64,000 nt of DNA from Rhodoferax sp. (GTDB lineage: Bacteria; Pseudomonadota; Gammaproteobacteria; Burkholderiales; Burkholderiaceae_C): the NCBI GenBank assembly GCA_019449595.1, contig JAGRPL010000014.1, positions 124,001 through 188,000 on the forward strand, in the 5' to 3' direction. Below, piece by piece: positions 20,292-27,995 of the stretch. The first letter of the stretch is position 1; every line of letters begins with the position of its first letter. Position numbers and translations under genes: made by a program. The notes under the pieces are model-generated. The model did no database searches. It saw only the letters and a program-made list of their open reading frames with translations, and was not told the DNA's origin.

Positions 20292-23200
20292 CTACGCGAC
20301 CCGGGCAACCGGTTGGTGGAAGCGCTCCAGCAGCGTCGTCCACTGCTGGCGGGCCGCAAGCAAATGCCGTGCCTTGACATGGCCAAATCCGCGAATCTGC
20401 TCCGGCACGCGGGCGAACGCCAGTGCCACGTCGCGGTTGGACGGGTTCAGCAGCGGCAGCATGTCTTCAATGGCGCGGCGGTATTCCTCCACCAGCGCCC
20501 GCTCCTGGCGGCGCTCGTCCGAATAGCCGAACACGTCGAGCGCCGTGCCCCGCAGGACCTTGAGCGGCGCCAGCACGCGAAACGCCACCTGCATCCAGGG
20601 GCCGAACGGGCGCTTCTGCAGTTCCCCGGCTGCATTGCGGGGTGCCAGCAGGGGGGGCGCCAGGTGGTAGTGCAACTTGAAGTCGCCTTCAAACTGGGCG
20701 TTCACCTGGGCCAGGAAAGCCGTGTCGGTGTGCAGGCGCGCCACCTCGTACTCATCCTTGTAGGCCATGAGCTTGAACAGGTAGCGGGCCACGGCCTGCG
20801 TCAGCGGCAGGGCCACCGCCCCGGATGCCGGCAAAGCCTCTTCCACGCGGCGCACCTGGTCCACAAACGTCGCGTAGCGCGCGGCGTAGGCCGCGTTCTG
20901 GTACCCGGTCAGGAAAGCGACCCGCTGGGTCACCATGTCGTCCAGCGACTGCGTGGTGCGCGGCGTGAAGGCAATCACCTGCCCGGGGTTGAGCAGCTGG
21001 CGTACCGCAGCCCCGTCGTGCGCGGCCTGCCGGCCCCAGGCAAAGGCCGCCTTGTTGGCCTCCACGGCCACGGCATTGAGTTCAATGGCCCGCAGCAGGG
21101 ACGACAACGCCAGCGGAATCCAGCCCTTTTGCCAGGCGAAACCCAGCATGACCGGGTTGGTATAGATGCTGTCTCCCATGAAGCGGGTGGCAATGGCGTC
21201 GGCGTCCAGCGTGCCCACGCCCGTCTCGCCCACTGTCCGGGTGATGTCGGCCAGGCAATCCGGGCCGGGGTTGATCCAGTCGGCATTCTTGACAAACGCC
21301 GCCGTCGGCGCACTGTGGGCATTGAGCGCCACGTGGGTGCGCCCGGCGCGCATGCGCAAGGTGGTCTCCTTGCCGGCCACCACCACCGGATCGCAGCCGA
21401 TGACCAGGTCGGCCGACGCCATGCCTACGCGGGTGGTGCGGATGTCGTCCTGCGTGGCGGCAATCAGCACATGGCTCCAGGTCGCGCCGCCCTTTTGCGC
21501 CAGCCCCCCGGCGTCCTGCGTGACGATGCCCTTGCCCTCCAGGTGCGCCGCCACACCCAGCAGCTGGCCGATGGTGATGACGCCGGTGCCGCCCACGCCC
21601 GCCACCACGATGCCCCAGGCACCCCCGGCGCCCAGGGGCGGCAGCACGGGGTCTGGCAGCGCCCCCAGTTCCAGTGGCGAAGCCGCCGCGCCCTTGGCCT
21701 TCTTGCGCAGCTGGCCCCCTTCCACGGTGACAAAACTGGGGCAGAACCCCTTCACGCAGGAGTAGTCCTTGTTGCAGGTGCTCTGGTTGATCTGGCGCTT
21801 GCGCCCGAATGGGGTCTCCAGCGGCTCCACGCTGATGCAGTTGCTCTGCACGCTGCAGTCGCCGCAGCCTTCGCACACCAGTTCGTTAATGACCACGCGC
21901 TTGGCCGGGTCCACCAGCGTGCCGCGCTTGCGGCGGCGGCGCTTTTCGGTGGCACAGGTCTGGTCGTAGATGATGACGGTGGTGCCCTTGATCTCGCGGA
22001 ACTCGCGCTGGATGCGGTCGAGCCCGTCGCGGTGTTCGATCGCGATGCCCTCGGGCAGCCCGGTGACGTGCGCGTACTTCTCGGGCTCGTCAGTCACCAC
22101 CACGATCTTGACGGCGCCCTCGGCCCGCATGCTTTGCGCAATCTGCACCACCGAATGGCCTTCGGGGCGCTCGCCCACCTGCTGGCCTCCGGTCATGGCC
22201 ACGGCGTCGTTGTAGAGGATCTTGTAGGTGATGTTCACGCCCGCGGCAATGGCCTGGCGCACCGCCAGCAGGCCACTGTGGAAGTAGGTGCCGTCGCCCA
22301 GGTTGGCGAACATATGCTGGTCGTGGCTGAAGGGCTGCTGGCCGACCCAGGGCACACCCTCGCCACCCATCTGGGTAAAGCCCACGGTGGCGCGGTCCAT
22401 CCAGATGCTCATGAAATGGCAGCCGATGCCAGCCATGGCGCGCGAACCTTCGGGAACCTTGGTACTGGTGTTGTGCGGACAACCCGAGCAGAACCAGGGC
22501 TGGCGATCGGCCCCCTTGACGGCACCCAGCTCCAGCACCTGCATGGCGCTTTCCTTGGCCGCCAGGATGGCCAGCTGCGCGTCGATGCGGGCGGCGGTGT
22601 CGCTGTCGACCCCCAGCTTCTTGATGCGCTGGGCAATGGCCCGGGCGATGATGGCCGGCGACAGGTCGGCGTTGGCGCGCAATAGGGTGTTGGCACTCGG
22701 GTTGGGCATGGACCACTCGCCGCCACCGCCGTAGTGGTCGGCGGTCTCCACCTCGTTGAACTTGCCCAGCACGGTGGGCCGCACATCGGCGCGCCAGTTG
22801 TACAGCTCTTCTTTGAGCTGGTATTCGATGACCTGGCGTTTCTCCTCCACCACCAGAATCTCCTGCAAGCCGGTGGCGAACTCGCGCGTGAGCTGCGCCT
22901 CCAGCGGCCACACCACGCCCACCTTGTGCAGGCGGATGCCGATGCGCCGGCAGGTCGCGTCGTCCAGCCCCAGGTCGAGCAGGGCCTGGCGCGTGTCGTT
23001 GTAGGCCTTGCCGCTGGCAATGATGCCGAAGCGGTCGTTCGGTCCCTCGATCACGTTGTAGTTCAGCCGGTTGGCGCGGATGTAGGCCAGCGCGGCGTAC
23101 CACTTGGTATCAAACAGGCGCGCCTCCTGCTCCAGCGCGGCATCGGGCCAGCGGATGTGCACGCCACCGGGTGGCATCACGAAGTCGGTCGGCGTGACGA

Positions 23201-23921
23201 TCTGCACGCGGTCCGGGTCGATGATGGCCGTGGCGCTGGACTCCACGATTTCCTGGATCGTCTTCATGCCGGCCCACACGCCGGAGAAGCGGCTCATGGC
23301 AAAGGCGTGGATGCCCAGGTCCAGGATCTCCTGCACGTTGGCCGGGAAGAACACCGGCGTGCCGCAGGCCTTGAAAATATGGTCGCTCTGGTGCGCGGCG
23401 GTCGAGCTCTTGGCCACGTGGTCGTCACCCGCCACGGCAATCACGCCGCCCCAGGGCGTGGTGCCCGCCATGTTGGCATGCTTGAACACGTCGGAGCAGC
23501 GGTCCACGCCGGGGCCCTTGCCGTACCAGATGCCGAACACGCCGTCGTACTTGTTGCTGCCGGGCGGCGCAAAACCCAGTTGCTGGGTGCCCCACAAGGC
23601 GGTGGCCGCCAGCTCTTCGTTCACGCCGGGCTGGAACACCACGTGGTGGGCCTTGAGGTATTTCTCGGCCTTCTGCAGCGACTGGTCGTAGGTGCCCAGG
23701 GGCGAGCCACGGTAGCCGCTGATGAAGCCGGCGGTGTTCTTGCCCACGCGCAGGTCGCGCACGCGCTGCAGCATGGGCAGCTTCACCAGGGCCTGCACGC
23801 CGCTCATGAAGGCGTGGCCGTGATCGAGGGCGTATTTGTCGTCGAGCGTGACGGCCTGCGGGTCGGGGCGGGCGGGCTCGGGCAGATCATGTAGAACCTG
23901 GGGGTTCAGCGGGGCGTTCAT
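20292..23921 (-). CDS. Indolepyruvate ferredoxin oxidoreductase family protein (fused subunits)
   Basis: 1209 residues. Members oxidatively decarboxylate aryl-pyruvates (from aromatic amino acids) to aryl-acetyl-CoA with ferredoxin. The alpha-type part occupies the N-terminus (GKNTAGFISGYRGSPLGTYD). The TPP-binding part is near residues 480–600 (GCHFMSIW, NLGDGTYFHSG, then NDAVAMTGGQ). A cysteine-rich iron-sulfur insert follows (CEGCGDC, and later CNKDYSCVKGFC). A gamma-type domain lies near residues 770–960 (VVAGVGGTGVITIGQLLG). An SD-like CAGGAG lies 10 bases before the ATG. The fused long form is typical of beta-proteobacteria. The exact substrate is inferred. Confidence 0.9.
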   Translation of the reverse strand: MNAPLNPQVLHDLPEPARPDPQAVTLDDKYALDHGHAFMSGVQALVKLPMLQRVRDLRVGKNTAGFISGYRGSPLGTYDQSLQKAEKYLKAHHVVFQPGVNEELAATALWGTQQLGFAPPGSNKYDGVFGIWYGKGPGVDRCSDVFKHANMAGTTPWGGVIAVAGDDHVAKSSTAAHQSDHIFKACGTPVFFPANVQEILDLGIHAFAMSRFSGVWAGMKTIQEIVESSATAIIDPDRVQIVTPTDFVMPPGGVHIRWPDAALEQEARLFDTKWYAALAYIRANRLNYNVIEGPNDRFGIIASGKAYNDTRQALLDLGLDDATCRRIGIRLHKVGVVWPLEAQLTREFATGLQEILVVEEKRQVIEYQLKEELYNWRADVRPTVLGKFNEVETADHYGGGGEWSMPNPSANTLLRANADLSPAIIARAIAQRIKKLGVDSDTAARIDAQLAILAAKESAMQVLELGAVKGADRQPWFCSGCPHNTSTKVPEGSRAMAGIGCHFMSIWMDRATVGFTQMGGEGVPWVGQQPFSHDQHMFANLGDGTYFHSGLLAVRQAIAAGVNITYKILYNDAVAMTGGQQVGERPEGHSVVQIAQSMRAEGAVKIVVVTDEPEKYAHVTGLPEGIAIEHRDGLDRIQREFREIKGTTVIIYDQTCATEKRRRRKRGTLVDPAKRVVINELVCEGCGDCSVQSNCISVEPLETPFGRKRQINQSTCNKDYSCVKGFCPSFVTVEGGQLRKKAKGAAASPLELGALPDPVLPPLGAGGAWGIVVAGVGGTGVITIGQLLGVAAHLEGKGIVTQDAGGLAQKGGATWSHVLIAATQDDIRTTRVGMASADLVIGCDPVVVAGKETTLRMRAGRTHVALNAHSAPTAAFVKNADWINPGPDCLADITRTVGETGVGTLDADAIATRFMGDSIYTNPVMLGFAWQKGWIPLALSSLLRAIELNAVAVEANKAAFAWGRQAAHDGAAVRQLLNPGQVIAFTPRTTQSLDDMVTQRVAFLTGYQNAAYAARYATFVDQVRRVEEALPASGAVALPLTQAVARYLFKLMAYKDEYEVARLHTDTAFLAQVNAQFEGDFKLHYHLAPPLLAPRNAAGELQKRPFGPWMQVAFRVLAPLKVLRGTALDVFGYSDERRQERALVEEYRRAIEDMLPLLNPSNRDVALAFARVPEQIRGFGHVKARHLLAARQQWTTLLERFHQPVARVA

Positions 23922-24068
23922 TGTTTGAAGTCTCCTGTGGGTTTAACTGCCGCCTTGTGGGCGGCGACTCGGCGCACCCATCCGGGTAGGACAGGCAACG
24001 CAACCAGACACAAAGTGTAGTGGTGATTGCGTCACAATGTGCGCACCCCCTGTCGCCTGCGAAACCCG

Positions 24069-24788
24069 ATGCCCATGACCACCGCCCAGCCCACCACGCA
24101 CCGGAGCCGGCGCGCACATGCCGCCGCCGCATTTTTGGCCTTGTTTTGGCTTGCAGCACCCGCAGGTATTGCGCAGACAGCTATTAATTCAATAGCAAAC
24201 ACCAGTGGACTGCCGATGCGCAATATCCAGATTGAAGTGCGCCAGGTGCTGCGCAACGACCGCCAGCAGGCCGATGTGCAGACCCGCGGCGCCCTGCAGC
24301 TGGGGAACGACGGACAGCTGGACGCCCAGGCCCGCGTGCAGCTGCGCCAGCAGCAGACGCAGCAATCGGCCACCGCCAGCCAGCAGGTTCTGGTGCTCAA
24401 CGGCCGCAGCGCCCGCATTGCCCTGCACACCAGCACCCCCCTGCGCGTGGTGCAGACCGTGGTGCGCAACGGCGCACGCATCGTCACCCGCGGCACCGTG
24501 CTGCTGGACGCCACCACCGGCTTTCTGGCAACCCCGCGCTGGGACGGCTCCAACCAGGCCGAACTGGAACTGGCCGCCAGCCAGGCGACCCCGCCCACAC
24601 CCGGCATGCCAGCAGGCGCCATCCCGGTGTCCAGCGCGGCCAGCACGCTGGTGCTGCCCTTGGGCGAATGGGTGACGGTGGCCGAATCCGACCAGGACAG
24701 CCGCAGCACCGGCTCCGGCCTGGGTGGCAGCGCCAGCGAGACGGATCAGCGCGCCAGCGCGCTGCAGGTGCGGCTGACGGTGCGCTAG
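24069..24788 (+). CDS. Secreted protein of unknown function, possibly secretin-like
   Basis: 239 residues from an ATG at 24069 (24075 also possible; no clear SD site). After a basic start the segment AAAAFLALFWLAAPAGIAQ is a signal peptide, so the protein should reach the periplasm. The rest contains a Gln/Arg-rich middle and a beta-rich C-terminal half. The order of short motifs resembles the C-terminal domain of secretins: an IQIEVRQV strand, an LVLNGRSARI loop, a TPRWDGSNQAELELA segment and an LPLGEWVTVAES turn. This is a suggestion from motif order only. No pilQ-like multidomain structure is present. A copy of the dispersed repeat is translated just after the signal peptide. Convergent with cheV. 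Confidence 0.6.
   Translation: MPMTTAQPTTHRSRRAHAAAAFLALFWLAAPAGIAQTAINSIANTSGLPMRNIQIEVRQVLRNDRQQADVQTRGALQLGNDGQLDAQARVQLRQQQTQQSATASQQVLVLNGRSARIALHTSTPLRVVQTVVRNGARIVTRGTVLLDATTGFLATPRWDGSNQAELELAASQATPPTPGMPAGAIPVSSAASTLVLPLGEWVTVAESDQDSRSTGSGLGGSASETDQRASALQVRLTVR
24150..24200 (-). repeat. Dispersed ATAGCT-core element, copy C, inside a coding region
   Basis: On the minus strand it reads GCTATTGAATTAATAGCTGT then CTGCGCAATACCTGCGGGTG, the best match to copy F behind recA. On the plus strand it is translated as the residues right after the signal-peptide region of the secreted protein (AQTAINSIANTS). Confidence 0.6.
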
Positions 24789-24801
24789 GTAAGCGACCGC
24801 G

Positions 24802-25755
24802 CTAGCGCGCCAGCACCTGGCGAATCGTGGTGCCCAGCTCTTCCGCCACAAACTTGGCAATGTAGGCGTCGGCGCCCACGCTCTTCACATGGCCTTCGTT
24901 GGCAGTGCCCGTCAACGACGAGTGGATGATGACCGGAATGGTGTTGAAACGCGGATCCTGCTTGATGTTGCGCGTCAGGGTGAAGCCATCCATCACCGGC
25001 ATTTCCAGATCGGTCAGCACTACGGCCACCTTGTCGTGGGCGGTCTTGCCTTCGGCCGCCGCCTTGGCGGCTATGGACTCCAGCATGTCCCAGGCTTCCT
25101 TGCCGGTCTTGGTCATGATGTAGGGCACGCCCATGGCCTGCAGGCCCTGCTCGACCATCATGCGGGCCACGGCCGAGTCGTCGGCCGCCAGCACCACGGT
25201 GCCGGGTGGCAGGCGCACCGGCGCCATGTCGTGGTTGCTGGCGCTCGCCTTGGGTTCTTGCGGCATCACGTCGCGCAGGATCTGTTCCACGTCGAGCACC
25301 TGCGCCAGGCGGGTGTTCTCGGCAGCGCCGTCCAGCCGCGCAATGCTGGTCACCAGGCCGCCGCCGCTGCCCTCGGCGGACAGCACATGCTTCCACTCCA
25401 GGCGCACGATTTCATTCACCTCTTCCACAGCAAACGCCTGGGTGGTGCGGGCGAACTCGGTCACCAGCAAAATGCCCAGGCCCTTGGTGGGCTTGCAACC
25501 CACCACGGCGGGCAGGTTGATCACGGGAATCATCTGGCCGCGGATGTTGGCCACGCCCATGACGGTGGGCGGCATGTTGACCATGGCGGTGATCTCGGGC
25601 ATGACCAGGATCTCGCGCACCTTGAACACGTTGATGCCGAACAGCTCCCGCCGCTCGGTACCGGGGGCTTCGCCCAGACGGAACAGCAACAGCTCGAACA
25701 TGCTGTTGCCCGCCAGGTTGGTCCGCTCGTCAATGTCCCGTATGGATGTGTTCAT
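24802..25755 (-). CDS. cheV: Chemotaxis protein CheV
   Basis: 317 residues. A CheW-like coupling domain (about 20–165) with IRGQMIPVINLP is joined to a receiver domain (about 185–315) with acidic pocket residues AADDS and the phospho-acceptor Asp249 in VVLTDLEMP. CheV links chemoreceptors to the CheA kinase and can act as a phosphate-controlled adaptor. No other che genes lie within the window, so the gene is unlinked from a chemotaxis operon. Convergent with the secreted-protein gene; mltA lies upstream on the same strand. Confidence 0.92.
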   Translation of the reverse strand: MNTSIRDIDERTNLAGNSMFELLLFRLGEAPGTERRELFGINVFKVREILVMPEITAMVNMPPTVMGVANIRGQMIPVINLPAVVGCKPTKGLGILLVTEFARTTQAFAVEEVNEIVRLEWKHVLSAEGSGGGLVTSIARLDGAAENTRLAQVLDVEQILRDVMPQEPKASASNHDMAPVRLPPGTVVLAADDSAVARMMVEQGLQAMGVPYIMTKTGKEAWDMLESIAAKAAAEGKTAHDKVAVVLTDLEMPVMDGFTLTRNIKQDPRFNTIPVIIHSSLTGTANEGHVKSVGADAYIAKFVAEELGTTIRQVLAR

Positions 25756-25825
25756 GGGCTTTTCCCGTTATTGGCGCCGTGAAGGGGCTGCAACCCCCAA
25801 AACCCCGATAGTAACGTGGTCTGGT

Positions 25826-26950
25826 CTACTTTGGCCACAACGCCCACAGCTGCAGGGGTTGGCGCAGCCGCCCGGCCAGTTCCCCGGCCTCGGCGCCCCA
25901 GCCGGCAAAGTAGTCGGCGCGCACCGCGCCGGTGATGGCACTGCCCGTGTCCTGCGCCAGCACCAGCTTTTGCAGGTTCACCTGCGCGCCCTGGGACGCC
26001 AGCCACACCGGGGTGCCGTAGGGAATGCTGCCGGGGTCCACGGCGATGGAGCGCCCCGGCGTGAGTGCCACGCCCTGGGCACCCCGCGGGCCGCCGGCGG
26101 CGTCCATGTCGGCCAGGGGCTCCTCCTTGAAGAAGGTCATGCGCGGGTTGCTCCACAACAGCTCCTGCTGGCGCTGCGGGTTTTGTGCCAGCCAGGCCTT
26201 GATGCCGGGCCAGGAGGCGTCCTTGACCAGCCCTTGGTCCACCAGCCAGCGCCCCACACTGCGGTAGGGGTGGTCGTTGGTGCCGGCATACGCCAGCCGC
26301 ACCCAGTGCTGGCTGCCGTCGGGCTGCGTCACGCGCAGGCGCCCGGAGCCCTGGATCTGCAGCACCAGGGCATCGATCGGGTCGGCCAGGTAGGCAATCA
26401 CCCGGCCCCTAAGGGCGGCCTGGGCCTCGGGCAAGGTGTCGATCTCCTGCCGGGTGAACCAGGGCTTGCGCTGGAGCAGGCCGGCAGGGGGTTGGTACAG
26501 GGGCACGCTGAAGCGGGCGCTGGGTTCCCGGCTGGCTTCCAGTACCGGTTCGTAATAGGCGGTGAGCAGGCCATTGGCATCGCCCTGCGTGGATTCCACC
26601 CGGTAGGGGCGCAGGCGCTGCTGCATCCAGGCGCGCTGCTCGTCGGCGCTGCCGATGCTCAGCCGGCGCACCTCGCCGCACAGGGCCGCCTGCGGCGCCA
26701 CCGGGCGCTCGCAGCCCTTGAGCCAGGCATTCCAGGCTTCAAACAGCGTGTCGTCGGCAAAGCCCGGCAGATCGCTCCAGGGCACCGGGACCCAACGGCT
26801 GCGGGCCTGGCTGACGGTGCCCGGCACCTCCAGCGGCGGCGCGGCACGTACCCCCTCAACCCGCGGGGGCGATAGGCGCGGCGCGCTGCCGCAGGCGGCC
26901 AGCGTTCCTACAATCAGGGCCATCCATCCACAGGCCAGGAGCCGGTTCAT
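25826..26950 (-). CDS. mltA: Membrane-bound lytic murein transglycosylase A (lipoprotein)
   Basis: 374 residues from an ATG at 26950; the frame is open upstream but only this start gives a lipoprotein signal, MNRLLACGWMALIVGTLAAC, with lipobox LAAC and Cys20 as the lipid anchor. MltA cleaves glycan strands of peptidoglycan to 1,6-anhydro ends at the outer membrane. The MltA and 3D domains are recognised from LLTAYYEPVLEAS, RVIAYLADPIDALVLQIQGSG, and the C-terminal AVDPGSIPYGTPVWL and LAQDTGSAITGAVRADYF, which carries the catalytic Asp region. The start codon shares the palindrome CATG with a divergent 50-residue gene. No clear SD site. Confidence 0.93.
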   Translation of the reverse strand: MNRLLACGWMALIVGTLAACGSAPRLSPPRVEGVRAAPPLEVPGTVSQARSRWVPVPWSDLPGFADDTLFEAWNAWLKGCERPVAPQAALCGEVRRLSIGSADEQRAWMQQRLRPYRVESTQGDANGLLTAYYEPVLEASREPSARFSVPLYQPPAGLLQRKPWFTRQEIDTLPEAQAALRGRVIAYLADPIDALVLQIQGSGRLRVTQPDGSQHWVRLAYAGTNDHPYRSVGRWLVDQGLVKDASWPGIKAWLAQNPQRQQELLWSNPRMTFFKEEPLADMDAAGGPRGAQGVALTPGRSIAVDPGSIPYGTPVWLASQGAQVNLQKLVLAQDTGSAITGAVRADYFAGWGAEAGELAGRLRQPLQLWALWPK

Positions 26951-27101
26951 GACATTGCTATTTCTGGAAGCCCTGGGCGCAGGGTTGATACTCATTGGAA
27001 TCATTTGGTGGACCATGTTCTCGGGCCGTAAAAATGGCGAGTTGCCACACACGCAGGACGACGCGGCCACACGGCCGGCGGGGGAAAATTTGCACAAATA
27101 A
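26949..27101 (+). CDS. Small single-span membrane protein (50 residues)
   Basis: A 50-residue protein with one strongly hydrophobic helix at residues about 2–24 (LLFLEALGAGLILIGIIWW) followed by a charged tail (FSGRKNGELPHTQDDA). The ATG has AGGAG exactly 7 bases upstream, better than the site of the divergent mltA gene, and the two start codons overlap in the palindrome CATG. The helix-then-RKNGE layout resembles small conserved hypothetical proteins of Comamonadaceae as I remember them. No function is known. It may insert in the inner membrane with the tail in the cytoplasm (inference). Confidence 0.65.
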   Translation: MTLLFLEALGAGLILIGIIWWTMFSGRKNGELPHTQDDAATRPAGENLHK

Positions 27102-27133
27102 TGCGCCCATGCCGCATGAAAACTGCGTGCAAT

Positions 27134-27177
27134 GCTCTTAAATTCATAGCAGAAACCATGTACATCGGCACCTTGCC
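27134..27177 (+). repeat. Dispersed ATAGCT-core element, copy G (weak)
   Basis: Holds GCTCTTAAATTCATAGCAGA and a GGCACCTTGCC tail. The first half matches copy D well (GCTACCAAATTCATAGCTGT); the middle has diverged. It lies just behind the nitrilase-family stop codon, the same placement as copies A, D and F. It fills most of the gap between the small membrane protein and that gene. Confidence 0.4.
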
Positions 27178-27179
27178 GG

Positions 27180-27995
27180 TCACAGCACCCGGTGCTGCAG
27201 GGCGGGCAACTGGGCCCGCCGCTGCGCCAGGGTGTCTGGACGGAGTTCGGCGCAGACCACGCCGGCCTCCTGTGCCTGCTGCGCCAGCACCTGACCCCAG
27301 GGGTCGATCAGCAGGGACTGGCCCCAGGTGTGGCGCCCGTTGGGGTGCACGCCGCCCTGCGCAGCGGCGGCCACAAAGGCCAGGTTCTCGATGGCGCGGG
27401 CCCGCAGCAGCACCTCCCAGTGCGCCTGCCCCGTGGTGTGGGTGAAGGCACTGGGCACCAGGATCAGGTCCACGCCCTGCTGGGCATAGCTGCGGTACAG
27501 CTCGGGAAAACGCAGGTCGTAGCACACGCTCAAGCCCACCTGCCAGCGGTGGCCATCACGGGACGGTAACTCGAACCGGGTCGGCAGGGAGCCGCGGCTC
27601 AGCACCCGCGATTCGTCATACGACTCGACGCCATTGTCAAAACGGAACAGGTGGATCTTGTCGTAGCGCGCCACGCAATCGCCCTGCGGGTTGTAGACCA
27701 GGGAGCTGTTGTAGACCCGGTCGGGCTCGGGCGCGGCCAACGGCAGGGTGCCTCCCACCAGCCACAGGCCCAATTCGCGGGCCGCCGCCGCCAGAAAGGC
27801 CTGCAGGGGGCCGCTGCCATAGGCCTCGCGGATGGCCAGCTTGTCGGCATCGTGCTGGCCAATCAGGCAGAAATACTCCGGCAGCACGGCCAGCTCGGCA
27901 CCGGCCCGTGCGGCCTGCTCCAGCAGCGTGCGGGCCTGCTGCAGGTTGTGGGCCACGCTGGCGGTGGACACCATCTGAATGGCTGCGACCTTCAT
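27180..27995 (-). CDS. Nitrilase-superfamily amidohydrolase (Nit1/deaminated glutathione amidase-like)
   Basis: 271 residues with the carbon-nitrogen hydrolase triad Glu40 (LPEYF), Lys113 (YDKIHLF) and Cys158 (LSVCYDLRFPELYR). The DKIHLF and CYDLRFPELYR wording points to the Nit1/YbeM branch, which hydrolyses deaminated glutathione as metabolite repair; an omega-amidase role is less likely. It overlaps the upstream YhdP-like gene by four bases (ATGA), so the two are translationally coupled, an arrangement often seen in beta-proteobacteria (from memory). Cytoplasmic. Confidence 0.87.
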   Translation of the reverse strand: MKVAAIQMVSTASVAHNLQQARTLLEQAARAGAELAVLPEYFCLIGQHDADKLAIREAYGSGPLQAFLAAAARELGLWLVGGTLPLAAPEPDRVYNSSLVYNPQGDCVARYDKIHLFRFDNGVESYDESRVLSRGSLPTRFELPSRDGHRWQVGLSVCYDLRFPELYRSYAQQGVDLILVPSAFTHTTGQAHWEVLLRARAIENLAFVAAAAQGGVHPNGRHTWGQSLLIDPWGQVLAQQAQEAGVVCAELRPDTLAQRRAQLPALQHRVL

